34,933 bases of DNA from Chara braunii (GCA_003427395.1 BFEA01000031.1:2960295-2995227), one strand, 5' to 3'. Positions 1-10,729 are shown, numbered from the stretch's first letter. A program made the numbers and translations. Notes: generated by a model from the sequence alone, not told the origin.

Positions 1-90
<90 letters not shown>
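1..90. repeat. Compound microsatellite (TC)n(AC)n
   Basis: An uninterrupted TC run (1-38) passes directly into an AC run (39-90). On the other strand this reads GT followed by GA, the same order seen near 19757-19937 and 33493-33600. It is non-coding; the open frame across it on the minus strand encodes only Cys-Val repeats and is not a gene. Confidence 0.97.
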
Positions 91-92
<2 letters not shown>

Positions 93-1042
93 GTCGGGGG
101 GTGCGGAATCGGGCCATGCGGGTGGGGGGAAGAAAGGGCGGGGACGGCTGAGAGGGCGGAAGGCCGTAGAGTCGCATTCGCACTCTTTCTCCCACCGCCC
201 GCTTTCTCTCCTCCTCCAACACCTTCTCCTTGCCCTCTTTCCCACCCCCCTTTTCGCCATCGCCGCAGAGACGCTGCGGCGGGTCCACTTGTTTCTTTAA
301 TGGCTGAAATGTCAGAATAGATCCTTTTATGGTCGACGATCAGTTCATAACCCAGTAAACGTGCTTCAGGTGGCAAGCATGTCTATGAGGATCATTTCAT
401 AACATCAATCGGAGAATTCAAGCGTACATCCAAAAGGAGGCTTGCGCCTCTTCATTTTTTTGGGCGAGCACGGCGTTTAAAGCCTCGTGAGAAACGGGCT
501 CCGAAGTACTGATGGTTCAAACTACCAGTTCACATGAACCTAAGTAGTGCTCTTACCGGTACAAGCGATTAGAGCAGTTCGATTCAGGCCTTGGTGAGTA
601 GCCAAAGCTGCAGGCCACTATGAAAAGGCGCAGGTGCAGGCTCGCTTAGCCTTGCAAGGTAGCCTTACCGCGCCCCAACACTGGCCTATCCCCGACTAAA
701 AATCCTGCTGCAGTATGCTGGCCGAACAAGGATCTCCCCAACGCCTAAGCAGAGCAAGAACATCAACGGAGTCAATGGAGTCACAAGGGACTGCCGACAT
801 AACGATACCCTGACGGCGAACTAATATGTGAGGTGAGGGGCATGTACAAGGCAGAGCTTACAGCCTTTACAGGCTGTTACAGCCACCTGGTTCACCCCAT
901 GGAGTGAAAGCAGGACGACCCGGAACAACTCAACAACGCAGCTCGAGAGCACACAATGATTATGGAGCTTTATTACATAGGCTCACAATACCGTCATGAC
1001 ATGTGAATGCTTGAACCACAGTACTTCCTAAAGTTGTGCCCA
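91..1042. other. Stretch without recognised gene
   Basis: No frame here carries a recognisable protein motif and I see no full tRNA, snRNA or rRNA. The part from 320 to 860 is of normal complexity and free of microsatellites, with short B-box-like strings near 513 and 574 but no matching A box. It could be an old repeat or an intron; I cannot assign it. Confidence 0.5.
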
Positions 1043-1357
1043 TTAAACCACCAGTACTTGGCCCAGCTATCGATGCTGAGCCTGGAATGCCCCTGCGCGC
1101 CAATTTTTGCCGAAGCGCCGGAGTACCATTTTGATTTTTTTGGCTGGTGCTTCCAGCCATTGTGGTCCAGTACCCCGAAGCCCTAAAGGCGTGGCTCGTT
1201 TAACCACCAGTACTTGGCCCAGCTATCGATGCCGAGCCTGGAATGCCCCTGCGCGCCATTTTTTGCCTAAGCACCAGGGTACCGTTTCAATTTTTTTTTG
1301 GCTGGCGCTTCCAGCCATTGTGGTCCGGTGCCCCGAAGCCCTAGAGGTGCGGCACAT
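1043..1357. repeat. Tandem direct repeat, two units of about 157 bp
   Basis: The segment at about 1043-1199 is repeated at about 1200-1357. Both begin with a CCACCAGTACTTGGCCCAGC motif, continue through a shared GAGCCTGGAATGCCCCTGCG stretch, a short T-run, a shared TTCCAGCCATTGTGGTCC and a conserved CCCCGAAGCCCTA. The copies differ by scattered substitutions, so this is an old duplication. Open frames here follow the repeat and show no domain. Confidence 0.85.
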
Positions 1358-1369
1358 TAACGGGAAAGC

Positions 1370-1745
1370 GCCGCGGCCGATAGCTGGGCCAAGTACTGTT
1401 CCGGTACCCCGCAGCCCTAAAGGCACGGTGCGTTAGCGCGAAAGCGCCGCAGCCGATAGCTGGGCCAAGTACTGGTGGTTTAACGGGGAAGCACCGCGGC
1501 CGATAGCTGGGCCAAGTATTGGTGGTTTAACTAGCTGGGTCAATCTTAGGAAATGTACGTAGGGTAGGTGGCCTATCCTGTCAGGACAACCATTGGCTGC
1601 CGCTACCAGCAATCACCGCGGGTCAGGTCCTTGGCCTCTACAAAATGTAGGGCCACTACAGGAGTGCCGAAATTCAGCCAACTCGAAATGTTTCTACTCT
1701 ATGTTTTCCCGCGGCCTATAGCTGGGCCAAGTACTGGTGGTTTAA
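1370..1745. repeat. Inverted copies of the CCAGTACTTGG module
   Basis: The module that opens the tandem units at 1043 and 1200 reappears in reverse orientation, as CGATAGCTGGGCCAAGTACT, near 1377, 1456, 1500 and (slightly changed) 1710. The ends face each other, so the region can fold back. This fits a foldback or MITE-like repeat with internal amplification. The family is not one I can name. Confidence 0.75.
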
Positions 1746-2159
1746 AGAGACCAAACATGCAAGGCTAAAGAAAAGCAAATAGAGACAGGAATATAACATT
1801 GTCAAATAGAGGGCCCGCTATAGATGCAGACTGCACAACCAAGACAACATTGTAGGGGCTGGCTACTAGGCATATGACAGGCCTGCCAGCACCTGACCAT
1901 TTGATCATCCCGATGTATTGCCTAACCGGTCCCCTACGAGACACCCTCCCACCCTTACTCATCATCACAATCCCTGGCACATCCCTACTCCCAAGGTCCT
2001 ACCTGAGTATACCCAGGAGCACCAAGACAACATTGTATTGATGCTGGACCCGTTTTCCAACGGGTGCATACACAGCACGTACAGACTATATCAACACGCC
2101 CACACAGTATTGTACACACAGTCTAGCCACACCATACAAACATTCTCACTGAGCATTGT

Positions 2160-2310
2160 ACAGGGCCGCTGGACCCGATTTCCAGCAGGGTAAGCTCCTC
2201 ACCAATAGATGGAGCCTTCAACACTGGGACCCAGTTAATGGGGCTGCTCTTATCACCTCGCTAAGTGGGCTTTCCCACATCTGAAGCTTTCAGGAAAAAA
2301 AAAAAAAAAA
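2160..2310 (+). repeat. Short A-tailed dispersed repeat (SINE-like), copy 1
   Basis: It begins with GGGCCGCTGGACCCGATTTC, in which GCTGGA and TCCAGC form a short stem-loop, continues with a CTCCTCACCAATAGATGGAG block and a CTCTTATCA string, and ends in an A-run at 2293-2310. The same order of blocks recurs near 6655, 7165 and, on the minus strand, 15567-15752. A shared head and poly(A) end suggest retroposition, either as a SINE or as short 3' tails of a LINE. Confidence 0.6.
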
Positions 2311-2370
2311 AGGGCCTTGGAAGGTAGCCTTGTCAACTTACTAGGCTCAATGACATGTGAACTGTACGCG

Positions 2371-2680
2371 GTGACGGGCGGGATGCACCGGCCTCTGATT
2401 TTGCCCAGCCATTTTGTTCTCAGTTGTCTACATGCCGTATTGGGCGGGATGCACCGGCCTCTGGTTTTGCCGGGAAACATTCAGGCAAAATGAGCTGTGC
2501 CATGTACTTGTTTTTTAACTTTTTTTATTATCCCTGTCCTTGTGCACTTACAGCACCAGTATGTTTCCCAGGAAAAATCACATGCCAGTGCATCCCGCCT
2601 GATGTCGTGTGTAGACAACCAGGAGAAAAGTGGCTGGGAAACATACAGGTGCTGTAAGTGCACCAAGACAGGGATTTTTA
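2371..2680. repeat. Nested foldback element
   Basis: Bases 2530-2571 are nearly the reverse complement of 2633-2675, giving arms of about 42 bp with few mismatches. Just outside and inside, the stretch around 2407-2452 is inverted again at about 2592-2640, and a GGGCGGGATGCACCGGCCTC block is directly repeated near 2376 and 2440. No transposase frame is present, so it would be non-autonomous. Confidence 0.8.
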
Positions 2681-3438
2681 GGTTTTGATGCATCTGACAG
2701 CGTTCAATGGAGAGTTGAGCTGAGCAAGGCCAAAGTCCTAGTTTGTGTATGGGTCTTGCCACACCACTCCCGAAACACAAGAAAGAGTTTGAGAGTACTC
2801 TCAAACTCTGGAATGCGCAAAAACACTTCCAACAGTGCTCCTCGCCACATTCGTCTCTCGAAAGGGGTACTCCCGAACCTGCCATCACGGATTGCCGGTC
2901 CCTTTGTCCCTTTGTCCCTTTGTCCCTTTCTGTGAAGTTGATGTAGTTTTATGGGTGAGAAGCCTTGTCTGCCTCAACTTGCTCTCAAGATTCAGGCTGA
3001 AGTTGGCGGTCCGTCAAGATCAAGACGAAGGGATGGGGATGGGGGAGATGGAGATGGAGCTGGAAGGGACAGCGCATCTCCAACGCAGACTCAACACGCA
3101 CGTACTCCAAACTGTGCAAGTGAAGAATGAGACTGAAACAGACTGCAGTTGGGGTATACCCCCAGCGGGCTGACTGGACTGGACTGGTCTGGCCTGGTAC
3201 CGACAGTGGTACCGGGCAGGACTGGACTGGATTCAATGAGGCCACAACCTGTGGGGTCTGGCCACGGTCTGGTCCCACAGGCCAAACAGGCAAAATAGCC
3301 AGATAGCCCTGGCTCTAGAGAGAGAGCGGGAGAGGGAGAAAGAGAGATGTCAAATTCGATGCAGAATACAATTCGAACAGGGTGACGAAAAAACAATTCC
3401 ACTAATATGTTTACTACATCGCAGAGACCGAGTACCAG

Positions 3439-3440
<2 letters not shown>
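2681..3440. other. Non-genic stretch with simple tandem motifs
   Basis: CCCTTTGT is repeated about four times at 2899-2931. A GGACT-type pentamer is repeated around 3170-3240 with a palindromic GGTACCGACAGTGGTACC in the middle. Overlapping open frames on both strands reflect repeats; none has a recognisable domain. Confidence 0.6.

Positions 3441-3482
<42 letters not shown>
3441..3482. repeat. (AC)n microsatellite
   Basis: An uninterrupted AC dinucleotide run of about 42 bases. Non-coding. Confidence 0.97.
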
Positions 3483-3485
<3 letters not shown>

Positions 3486-3699
3486 AGTTTTATGTCTGTC
3501 AGTTTCTTCTGTTGTCTGTCCTCCCTCTATTTTTTAAAAGTTTTTTTGTGTGCCCAACTGAGCACCCTTAAGTAGTGCCAAACAGTCGGTGGTTCCTCGT
3601 TTGGAGTGCCTACTGCACTCTTATGGGGGCCGCTCGGTTCGGGATGTCTGTGTTGCCTATGGGTGATGACGGATGCTTGTTGGAGTGACTCCTTGGCTC

Positions 3700-4250
3700 A
3701 GTGGGTGGTGGGAACCAACAGTCTGCGGGGTTCAATTGTGATGTGAGTAGGTCATGCTGCTTTGCTCCGTGTTGGATGTGTGGACGACCTTGTCTGCGCT
3801 CCGCCGCTGCCCTGCTGCCTGTCCCGCTTGCTTCACATGTGGTTCTTTGTAGGTTGATGTGTTCGTTGTGTGGTGTGGCCGTGTTGTTGGTGTTGCCTTA
3901 TGCTTCACTGCTCGGCTGCCTTGCTGCACTTCTGCTGGCCGTGCCTTCCGTGTTTGCCGCTTGCAGGCCTTGTTGGTTGGTTGCCTTGTTGCGGGGCCCT
4001 GTGCTTAGCTCCACGGTTGCCGGGTTGCTGATCCGCTTGCCTTGTCGCTGCTTGCAGTGTGGTTGCCTTGCTCGTGTTGCCTTGTGCTTTACTACACGGT
4101 TGTCACGTTGCATGTCCTGCGTGCCATGTCGTTCCTTGCAGTCATTTTTTGGCGTTGTGCAGCCGTGTTGCCTCTACCGTGTTGCCTGGTCCTCCACAGG
4201 GTTGCTGCTATGTTCCGCTTAGGGACAGTCTGCCTTCAACAAGGGTCAAA
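3700..4250. repeat. Degenerate TTGCC-rich minisatellite
   Basis: Short variants of GTTGCCTTG and of CTGTGCTTnnCnnCACGGTTG recur many times here. The region is open in two plus frames and gives Leu/Cys/Val-rich translations that look membrane-like, but several frames are open at once and the composition follows the repeat. I read it as repeat sequence. Its CTGTGCTT-like blocks resemble the repeats at 22600-22980. Confidence 0.5.
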
Positions 4251-4289
4251 GAGTTCATGACGCAAACCATCAAACACGGAGATTCCGCA

Positions 4290-4343
4290 GATTGTCGAGG
4301 GTTCAGCCTCCTGATGAGTCGGTGCAACTCCGACGAAACAATC
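4290..4343 (+). ncRNA. Type III hammerhead ribozyme motif, complete
   Basis: All elements of a hammerhead are present in order. Stem III is GATTGT (4290-4295) paired with ACAATC (4338-4343), a perfect 6 bp. The expected cleavage point follows the GTC ending at 4296. Stem I is GAGG (4297-4300) with CCTC (4307-4310) closed by a 6-base loop. The core CTGATGAG is at 4311-4318. Stem II is TCGG (4319-4322) with CCGA (4330-4333) around a 7-base loop, and the core CGAAA is at 4334-4338. The ends open through stem III, which defines type III. Every core position matches the textbook consensus. Stem I is short, as in many retroelement-borne hammerheads. Activity is inferred from structure only. Confidence 0.88.
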
Positions 4344-4387
4344 TTTCATCATTTGTTTATTTTTTTTCAATCTTTGCCTTGTTTATA

Positions 4388-4390
<3 letters not shown>

Positions 4391-4419
<29 letters not shown>

Positions 4420-6100
4420 GAAATAGCAAGCTTTATTATATATGGAGCAAAAGGAGGCCAGGAATCCCTCCACATCTCAACCCGGAAAGTTGGGGCCATC
4501 ACCCAGATTAGGCTCTTACTGAAACCCGGGTCCAGTGCCCCTTTCTCCTATAAGACTTCATTCAACCCCTGAACAAAGGACCAAATAGCACAAGACGAAA
4601 GTCACTACCTGCTGCCTCGCAACTCCTCTCTGACTGAACTTCTAAAACCCTAAACCCTACAGAACAGGCAAGTCCATCTTTCCTAAAATCTCGCTTATCC
4701 TACCTTAATTATCTCAGCAGTTGAAACTCTATGTCTAGTCTTCTACTATTACTATCTTACCTGCACCTTTTAAATACCTCTGCCATATCCCAACCCCACA
4801 TTGCTCCTTGTTTGATCCGTCTATCTTGCAAAGCAGTGGAAACTCAGCGTCATGCTTGCTAATGTTGCTATTTTCCCTTGGAGCAGAACCTTCTTTTGAA
4901 AGTTTTCATTACATCCTTGGCTTGCATTGGGTTTTGCTGGGCCTGCTTGCAGATTCTCTTCCATTGAGCCTGAAAGTCTGTTTCCATTAGATGTAGAATG
5001 TCTCCTTCGCTTCTTGCATATGCATTTGGTTATTTCCGATGGCCTACCGCCATCTGCGCTTCCATATCGTCCATGGTACGTATTGCCTTATAAGTTGGAC
5101 TATGCACTTCTGGTATTGAGGCCCGGCCGCCAGAGGGTCATTACCTATCAGAAGCGTCTCCTCGCCCTCGGGGAAGGGAGAGTCTGTGATTTTAGTCCAG
5201 AGTGACTTGGCAACGTCCCATAAATATACTGCTTCTGGGCAGGAGAGGAAACAGTGAAGCAGGGTCTCCGGTACTCCTTCCGTGCATTGTGTGCACTGCT
5301 GACTGGAGGGATCACGGTGGTGTTGACTACGACGCTCAAATATTCATGCGTTAACCGGGACTGCCACATGGAGGATCAACCACTGCAAACTCCTTACCTT
5401 ACTTAGGCGGATCTGGTACAAGGATGACCAAGGTAACCTTGGCGCTTTTTCCTTCGGCACCTGCATTCGCTTCTCCCATCTAAGTGTCAAGGGTTCAGCT
5501 AAGGGTGATGAGCGCTTCCTGAGTCTATAGCCCAGCTTGGTTGTGTAGTGTAGTATATTGGTTCTTCTCGCTATGCCTAGTGAGGCCCCCTGAGGTTCCA
5601 GGCCCATTCCACTGGGTCAATCTCCAAGTTCTGAATATCTGTTGCAAGAGCAATATCATGAGCTCCCGTCTCTATCACCCTCACTTTCCTCGGCTGACCC
5701 TTTTTATAGTGATCTGAGTGGCCGTGTCCTTGTCCAATTGGCTTGTATAGGCCCCTGGGGATTGAATTGTGTACATCTGTGCGCTCAACCATTCTGCTCT
5801 CGGTCCCACCTGTCCCCCAATTCTGAATACCTCCGTTGGAGTGTCCTCATTGGACCATGCTGCCCACTCTCCGCAATCCCAATGTCGTGGCCTCTGAAGT
5901 AACCAGACCCAGCCTTTCGGGATTAGAGACAAAATCTCGCTCCGATTCTCTGCCAAACTGTGGCTTCCCTTCAACTCCTCCCTTAACTCTTGAGCCGTCT
6001 TCCACTGCTGCTTATCTTCCGACCAGAGGTGTTTGACCTGCCAGATGCCATGCTCGAACTAGGTTCCCCACTTAGTGTCTTTCACCGTAAGAGTGCGCGG
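4391..6100 (-). pseudogene. Decayed LINE, 3' part of ORF2 with poly(A) tail
   Basis: Read on the minus strand, the region near 5236-5300 gives CTQCTEGVPETLLHCFLSCP, the C-x2-C...H...C pattern of the zf-RVT domain found after the RT in plant LINE ORF2, followed by a Trp-rich tail (VYLWDVAKSLW). More decayed ORF2-like sequence lies upstream, broken by frameshifts, at about 5340-5975 (WLLQRPRHWDCGEWAAW). An AATAAA-type signal lies near 4425-4435 and a long A-run (T on the plus strand, about 4390-4416) ends the element, as expected of target-primed insertion. RT motifs are not present, so the copy is 5'-truncated and dead. Confidence 0.75.
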
Positions 6101-6650
6101 TTTCCCCTGCCGGTCCTTAATCCATGGATTGCAGAAGAGGGGTTGCTGTGAAACTTACCGCCCCAGTGGCGATAAGGATTGGATGACAATGGATCAAAAC
6201 AAGTTTGACGGTGGTTAAGTGGTTCTAATTGACGAAGAACAAATGAACTCGGTAGGCGGCGAACGAAAATGGGGTTGGGGATTTGACCGTTAACTGAGGC
6301 GCATCAGCGGTCGCAACCAGTAAGAATCTGGCCGAGTTTCGACTTAGAGAGGTGAAATGAATTGAGTTCGTACTCCATGGCGGCGGTGAGAGATTATCCC
6401 ATTTCGCGTACGAAAGTTTAAAAGGTAAGAACCGAACTGCTCACGCCATCGGCTCAAGGGCAAAGAATGGACAGTAGAGTCTTCTGAGTTGACCATCTAT
6501 TGCAGTCCCCCGGCATGCTGCAACGAACCGGGACCCAAAAGAGGGGCATATGTCGGACTGAAGACAATGGCTACGGTCTGAGAGACCTAAGGGTTCAAGG
6601 TTTGAAGTGGGAACGAAGGCAGCTTAAAGAATTGCATTAGGGAAAGAGAA
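6101..6650. other. Unassigned stretch, RNA-like composition
   Basis: No coding frame of note. The sequence is of normal complexity, purine-rich, and has several short GGCG/CGAA motifs reminiscent of structured RNA, but I cannot match it to rRNA, a tRNA or an intron class. It may be an old repeat. Confidence 0.3.
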
Positions 6651-6654
6651 TGAC

Positions 6655-6815
6655 TTGCTGTTTTTAAGGGAGACTGGACCCCGCCTTCCAGCAGATGCCG
6701 TTCCCCACCAACACATGGAGCAGTTCGTGGGTCTGGTCCTCATCTCTGGCGGTTCTCCTACCACCGTTCGGAGTTGGGATAAGAGCCCCACAAAAGAGCC
6801 TGAAAGCATAGCCTC
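6655..6815 (+). repeat. Short dispersed repeat (SINE-like), copy 2
   Basis: It starts with GGGAGACTGGACCCCGCCTT, then a TTCCCCACCAACACATGGAG block and a GGCGGTTCTCCTACCACCGT block that matches GGTGGTTCTCTTACCACTGT at about 7250-7270. It is diverged from the other copies and has no clean A-tail. Confidence 0.6.
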
Positions 6816-7164
6816 TGTGCCAGGGTGTCAAACAATTATAGCATTCGGCCTGGTCAGGCGTCACCTCAACAAATAGCATAAGGGAACAATAGCAAGAATG
6901 GACTGCAATGTCTGCATTAAGCTGAAATCACTTATAAGTAGTATAGATCAGACAAGACGATATAGGGGAGCTGCTGAAACCTGGGATTTGTCTGAGGAGA
7001 TTAGTTGTCAAATCCTAGGTAGGGGTCGAGTCATGTGTTTAGTGGGAGCCCCGCAATGGGAATGGGACAAGTAAAGACAAGTGCAGCTCCAAGGGATACT
7101 GGGTGCTCCAGAGTAGAAAAGAACAATGACCACAGCCTCAACAATGACCTGTATTGATGTATCA

Positions 7165-7315
7165 AAGGGGCGCTGGACCCGATTTCCAGCAGGTGTTGCT
7201 CCCCACCAATAGATGGAGCAGCCCAGCGGCTAAGGCCTCAATTCCGGTGGTTCTCTTACCACTGTCAGGATAATGGCCTTGCAAAAGGGCTTTTGGGGAA
7301 GAAAAAAAAAACAAG
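7165..7315 (+). repeat. Short A-tailed dispersed repeat (SINE-like), copy 3
   Basis: It carries the head GGGGCGCTGGACCCGATTTC, the CTCCCCACCAATAGATGGAG block, the TTCTCTTACCACTGT block and an A-rich end near 7302-7312. It is very close to copy 1 in the first 55 bases. Confidence 0.65.
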
Positions 7316-7449
7316 CATCAAATTGCAACTATCCACCACCTGGGGAAACGCCCGCGATCGTTGTCGAGGGGAAATTCGAAGCTGAGCTACAGTACAATCA
7401 AGAAGATTGCATTCCCAGCTTTCGTAGCTTGCCATCAGTACAGGTAGCA

Positions 7450-8039
7450 CCGCCTTAGCGCTGCAGCCGCGACGGGTTCACGGCGGGCAGAGCGCACACG
7501 ACCGCAAGGAAAGGGGAAAGATTGGAGGAAGGCTGCCATAGCTGCCAAGGTGGCAGTGGGAGTTGCGAGCAGAGGTGGGAGACTACGCGGTGGTTCCCCC
7601 CTGATAGTAGTGTCGCCCGGTGGCTGCCGGGGCCGCTGGCATGAACGGGGAAGGCGAGGTGCTCAGGAAACTGCGAGGCGAGTAGAGTGTGGAAGGCGAC
7701 TGTCGACTGGTGGGAAAGAACGGAGAAGTCCAAACAAGTGGCGACCGACGAGCCAAGAAGTGGCGAGGCGGCTATGGCCATATGCTAGGAGGCTGAGGCC
7801 GACAGAGGGGAGAAATGCATACGGTGGGGGTGAGTGAGTAAGGAAACTACGAAGAGACGCAAGGAGGCAGTGAAGATCGTGGGAGGGAGTTGCGAGGAGC
7901 CTGCCAAGAAGCTGTGCGGGAGAACGAGGAGACAGGGCCGACGTCGCGCAGAGGAAGACGCCCTGGGGGCTTGTCCCCTCTCCTTTGGGGCCCTGGGATC
8001 TCCCGGTGAAGGAAGGGGAACGTCCCCAGAGTTAAACAA
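7450..8039. other. Purine-rich stretch before the LINE leader
   Basis: G- and A-rich sequence with repeated GCGAGGCGG, GGAAGGCGA and GAGGAG motifs and overlapping open frames on both strands without domains. Its position suggests it may belong to the leader of the LINE that begins at 9188, or to an older repeat it inserted into. Confidence 0.35.
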
Positions 8040-9130
8040 CAACCCCCGATGCGACCTCGATCCCGACCTCTCTTACCTCCTCGGAGTCCCAACCCCGTCC
8101 CGGCCCGCGTAGGTTCCCGACACCCATCTCGCCCTGTCCCCCCCGACTGTAATCCGGACCCCGCTCCCCGCGATCCCTAACCGCGACACCTCCCCCGATT
8201 CCATCCCGTTCTTGCCGCTGCACCGTGCCCCCCCCGCACTGGTCCCGATCCCTGATCGAGATTTTGCTTCCCCACTATCCCTTCTCCCGCTCCCTTCCAC
8301 CGTGATTCCTTTACCCCCCCTCCCTTGCTCGCACGGCCCGACTGCGCAACCTCCCTTTGCCCGCCATCCCATCAATCCGGACTAGTCTCGATCCCTGGTT
8401 GGATCTTGCTTTCCCACCATCCCGACCCCCTTCTCCGCTCCCTCCCATCGCGACCCCTTCCTCCCCCGACCGCAAACACGATCCTCACCTCCCACTCCCT
8501 CACCCCGCTTCCGCTCCACCCCTCTCTCCTCCCACCATCCCATCAACCCGGACTGGCCTCGACCCGTTCTCGCCTCTACACCGTGCCCCCCCCGGATTGG
8601 TCCCGATCCGTGGTCAGGATCTTACTTCCCCACTATCCCGACCCCTTCTCCCGCTCCCTTCCATCGTGATCCCTCTACCCCCCCCCTTGCTCGCACAGCC
8701 CGATTGCGCGATCTCCCTGCTCCCGCCACCCCATCAATCCGGACCGGGTTGCTTTCACCACGACCCCTCCTATACGATCCCGATCCTCACAGCCTGATTG
8801 CGCGACCTCCCTCCGCCCGCCACCCCATCAATCCGGACTGGCTGTACGATCCCGATCCTTACCCCCTCCCGATCTCTCCACCTCCCTCGACCGCAAACAC
8901 GATCCTCACCTCCCACTCCCTCATCCCGCATCCGCTCCTCTGTCTCCCACCCCTTTTGCTCACACGGCCCGTTTGCACGACCTCTCTCCTCCCACCATCC
9001 CATCAACCCGGACTGGTCTCGATCCCCACCATCCTGACCTCTCACCCTCCCGTTTTCCTTTCTGCACCCAATCTCTTCCCGGCACCCGAGATCCTGTCCG
9101 CCACCTATCCCGCCCCTCCATCAGTCACCT
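8040..9130 (+). repeat. Pyrimidine-rich tandem repeat block, possible LINE 5' UTR
   Basis: About 1.1 kb very rich in C and T. Blocks such as CCATCCCATCAACCCGGACT, ACCGCAAACACGATCCTCAC and CTTGCTCGCACAGCCCGATT recur in similar order near 8330, 8470-8560, 8690, 8820-8900 and 8960-9020, giving irregular composite repeats of roughly 110-360 bp. The block ends about 60 bases before the ORF1 ATG at 9188. Tandem 5' UTR units are known in some LINEs. The open frames here are Pro/Ser-rich in several phases and look like a compositional effect. Confidence 0.55.
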
Positions 9131-9187
9131 GTGTGGACTCGCCACCTCTAAAGGACGCCTGATTTCTCCAATCCCTCTTGCACGGCC

Positions 9188-9904
9188 ATGGCTAGTCTAA
9201 ACAACGAAGCGAGACAAAGGACTGGGAATGGGAAAAATGAAAACGGGAAAAAGGGGGCTCAAACAATATGGTATCAAGGTGCTATGAGGCACCACCCTTC
9301 AGATTGGAGACCTCGAGGGGAAAAGGACAGCATGGGAAAGGGATTGACGGAACCAGCCCCCCCCCGCCCGCCTCCACCATCCCCGTCACCAAAGGAATTG
9401 TTAAGAGAAATGGAAAGCATGCAGGAGGCACCCTCCACATTGTGGGCTGGCAAACTCAAAAGAATGTACTCAGGACAAACTCTGTCAGTCCAAAGGGAAA
9501 GGGAGGGGGAGGATAAGTTAGAAATTCCGTTGGATAACCTGACAACAGCTCCGACTTTCTTTCTTGCAAAATTTTTAGCCAGTCCTGAGGAAAAAGTCAT
9601 CAGTCAGGGGGGGAGAAAACACAGGGTCAAATCCCTCTCCAACAACACAATCAAGGAACGAGATGCTATTTACACTCGTCATGCGTGTACGTGGGTCTTC
9701 TACGACGATGCCACCTATAAGTCCGCCAACGATAAGGTAGGGTGGATCAGAAAGCGTCTGGCAACCCTCAAAGGATCTGAAGAGGGGGCCAGGGACTTCT
9801 TTCTAATCCAGCCTATCTCATTGACAGTATTCACTGTCATTTGCATGTTCAATTCAGACAAGCGAATTATGGACTCATGGCGTAGTATTCCCTGCGGACT
9901 ATGA
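9188..9904 (+). pseudogene. LINE ORF1, N-terminal part, interrupted
   Basis: A 238-codon frame starting at an ATG in a good plant context (GCCATGGC). It has a basic, Asn/Gly/Lys-rich start, a Pro-rich stretch at about residues 57-68, then a globular segment with FYDDATYKSANDKVGWIRKR near 168-187. It stops at TGA just after CGGACTA (9895-9901), where the inserted element begins. The continuation of the same protein resumes near 11010. No domain is certain by eye; the assignment rests on position upstream of the CCHC and endonuclease parts. ORF1 proteins bind LINE RNA. Confidence 0.6.
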
Positions 9905-10144
9905 ATACCCCCCGGCAGCGGACAGGCGCGGCCAAGTCCGCGGCCGCGGCCAGTCCGCGAAGCCTGCAGACGTGTCCGCGCGGATTCGCGGACACGTGGC
10001 GGCCGCAGGGGAGGGGTTTTCACAAATCTGGAGGTGCCACGTGGCGGCACATCCCCTGCCCCACCCCCCCCCCCAAAAAAAAAAACGAAAAAGATGAACT
10101 TTTGGGGGGGGGGGTATGGGCGAAATCCAACGAAATTGGACCGT

Positions 10145-10421
10145 TGATTGATTGATTGATTGATTGGTGGGGGCGGGGTCGCCCCGCCCCACCTTTGATT
10201 GCTTGATTGATTGATTGATTGATTTTTTATTCGATTTTNNNNNNNNNNNNNNNNNNNNNNNNNNNNNNNNNNNNNNNNNNNNNNNNNNNNNNNNNNNNNN
10301 NNNNNNNNNNNNNNNNNNNNNNNNNNNNNNNNNNNNNNNNNNNNNNNNNNNNNNNNNNNNNNNNNNNNNNNNNNNNNNNNNNNNNNNNNNNNNNNNNNNN
10401 NNNNNNNNCACACACACACTC

Positions 10422-10455
<34 letters not shown>

Positions 10456-10475
10456 TCAATCAATCAATCAAACCT
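10145..10475. repeat. Inverted (TTGA)n / (TCAA)n runs around an N gap
   Basis: TTGA-type tetranucleotide runs at about 10144-10166 and 10202-10223 face the complementary TCAA runs at about 10425-10470, with 170 unknown bases (10239-10408) and a short CA run between. The two sides can pair, which probably explains why assembly failed here. Confidence 0.8.
10239..10408. other. Assembly gap (170 N)
   Basis: Unknown bases. The frames that run through it have no meaning. Confidence 1.
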
Positions 10476-10729
10476 TTTTTTTTTCAAGTTTTTTGTTTAT
10501 TTATTTTTAAATTTTGTATCTTTATTTTTCTAAAACACCTCCTACCCCTGCAAAAAACAGAAATTCATTTCCAAAAAATACAGGTGACCTCAGGGACCAT
10601 ATATCTGATGATAAAAAATGACCAAAAAAAATCCAACTTTTCTTTATATTTTTTTTTTTACTTTTTTAAAAATCGAATTTAGTTTTTGATTTTTTTTTTT
10701 TAATCCNAAACAAAGTCGGATTCCAAAAA

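Noticed and set aside
340-860. Organellar rRNA fragment
   Set aside because: Composition looks RNA-like, but I could match no conserved rRNA string.
3701-4222. 173-codon Leu/Cys-rich frame resembling a membrane protein
   Set aside because: Several frames are open together, the sequence is built of TTGCC-type repeats and there are no charged ends or motifs of a transporter or receptor.
4290-4343. Hammerhead belonging to a viroid-like or satellite RNA
   Set aside because: The locus is embedded in nuclear DNA with related decayed copies in the same window; no circular RNA-like partner motif was seen.
8325-9162. Pro/Ser-rich open frames of 114-152 codons
   Set aside because: Several overlapping frames are open because of the C/T-rich composition; none has a domain or a consistent codon pattern.
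9715-10682. Frames of 155-234 codons containing long X runs
   Set aside because: They cross the 170-base N gap and TGAT repeats.
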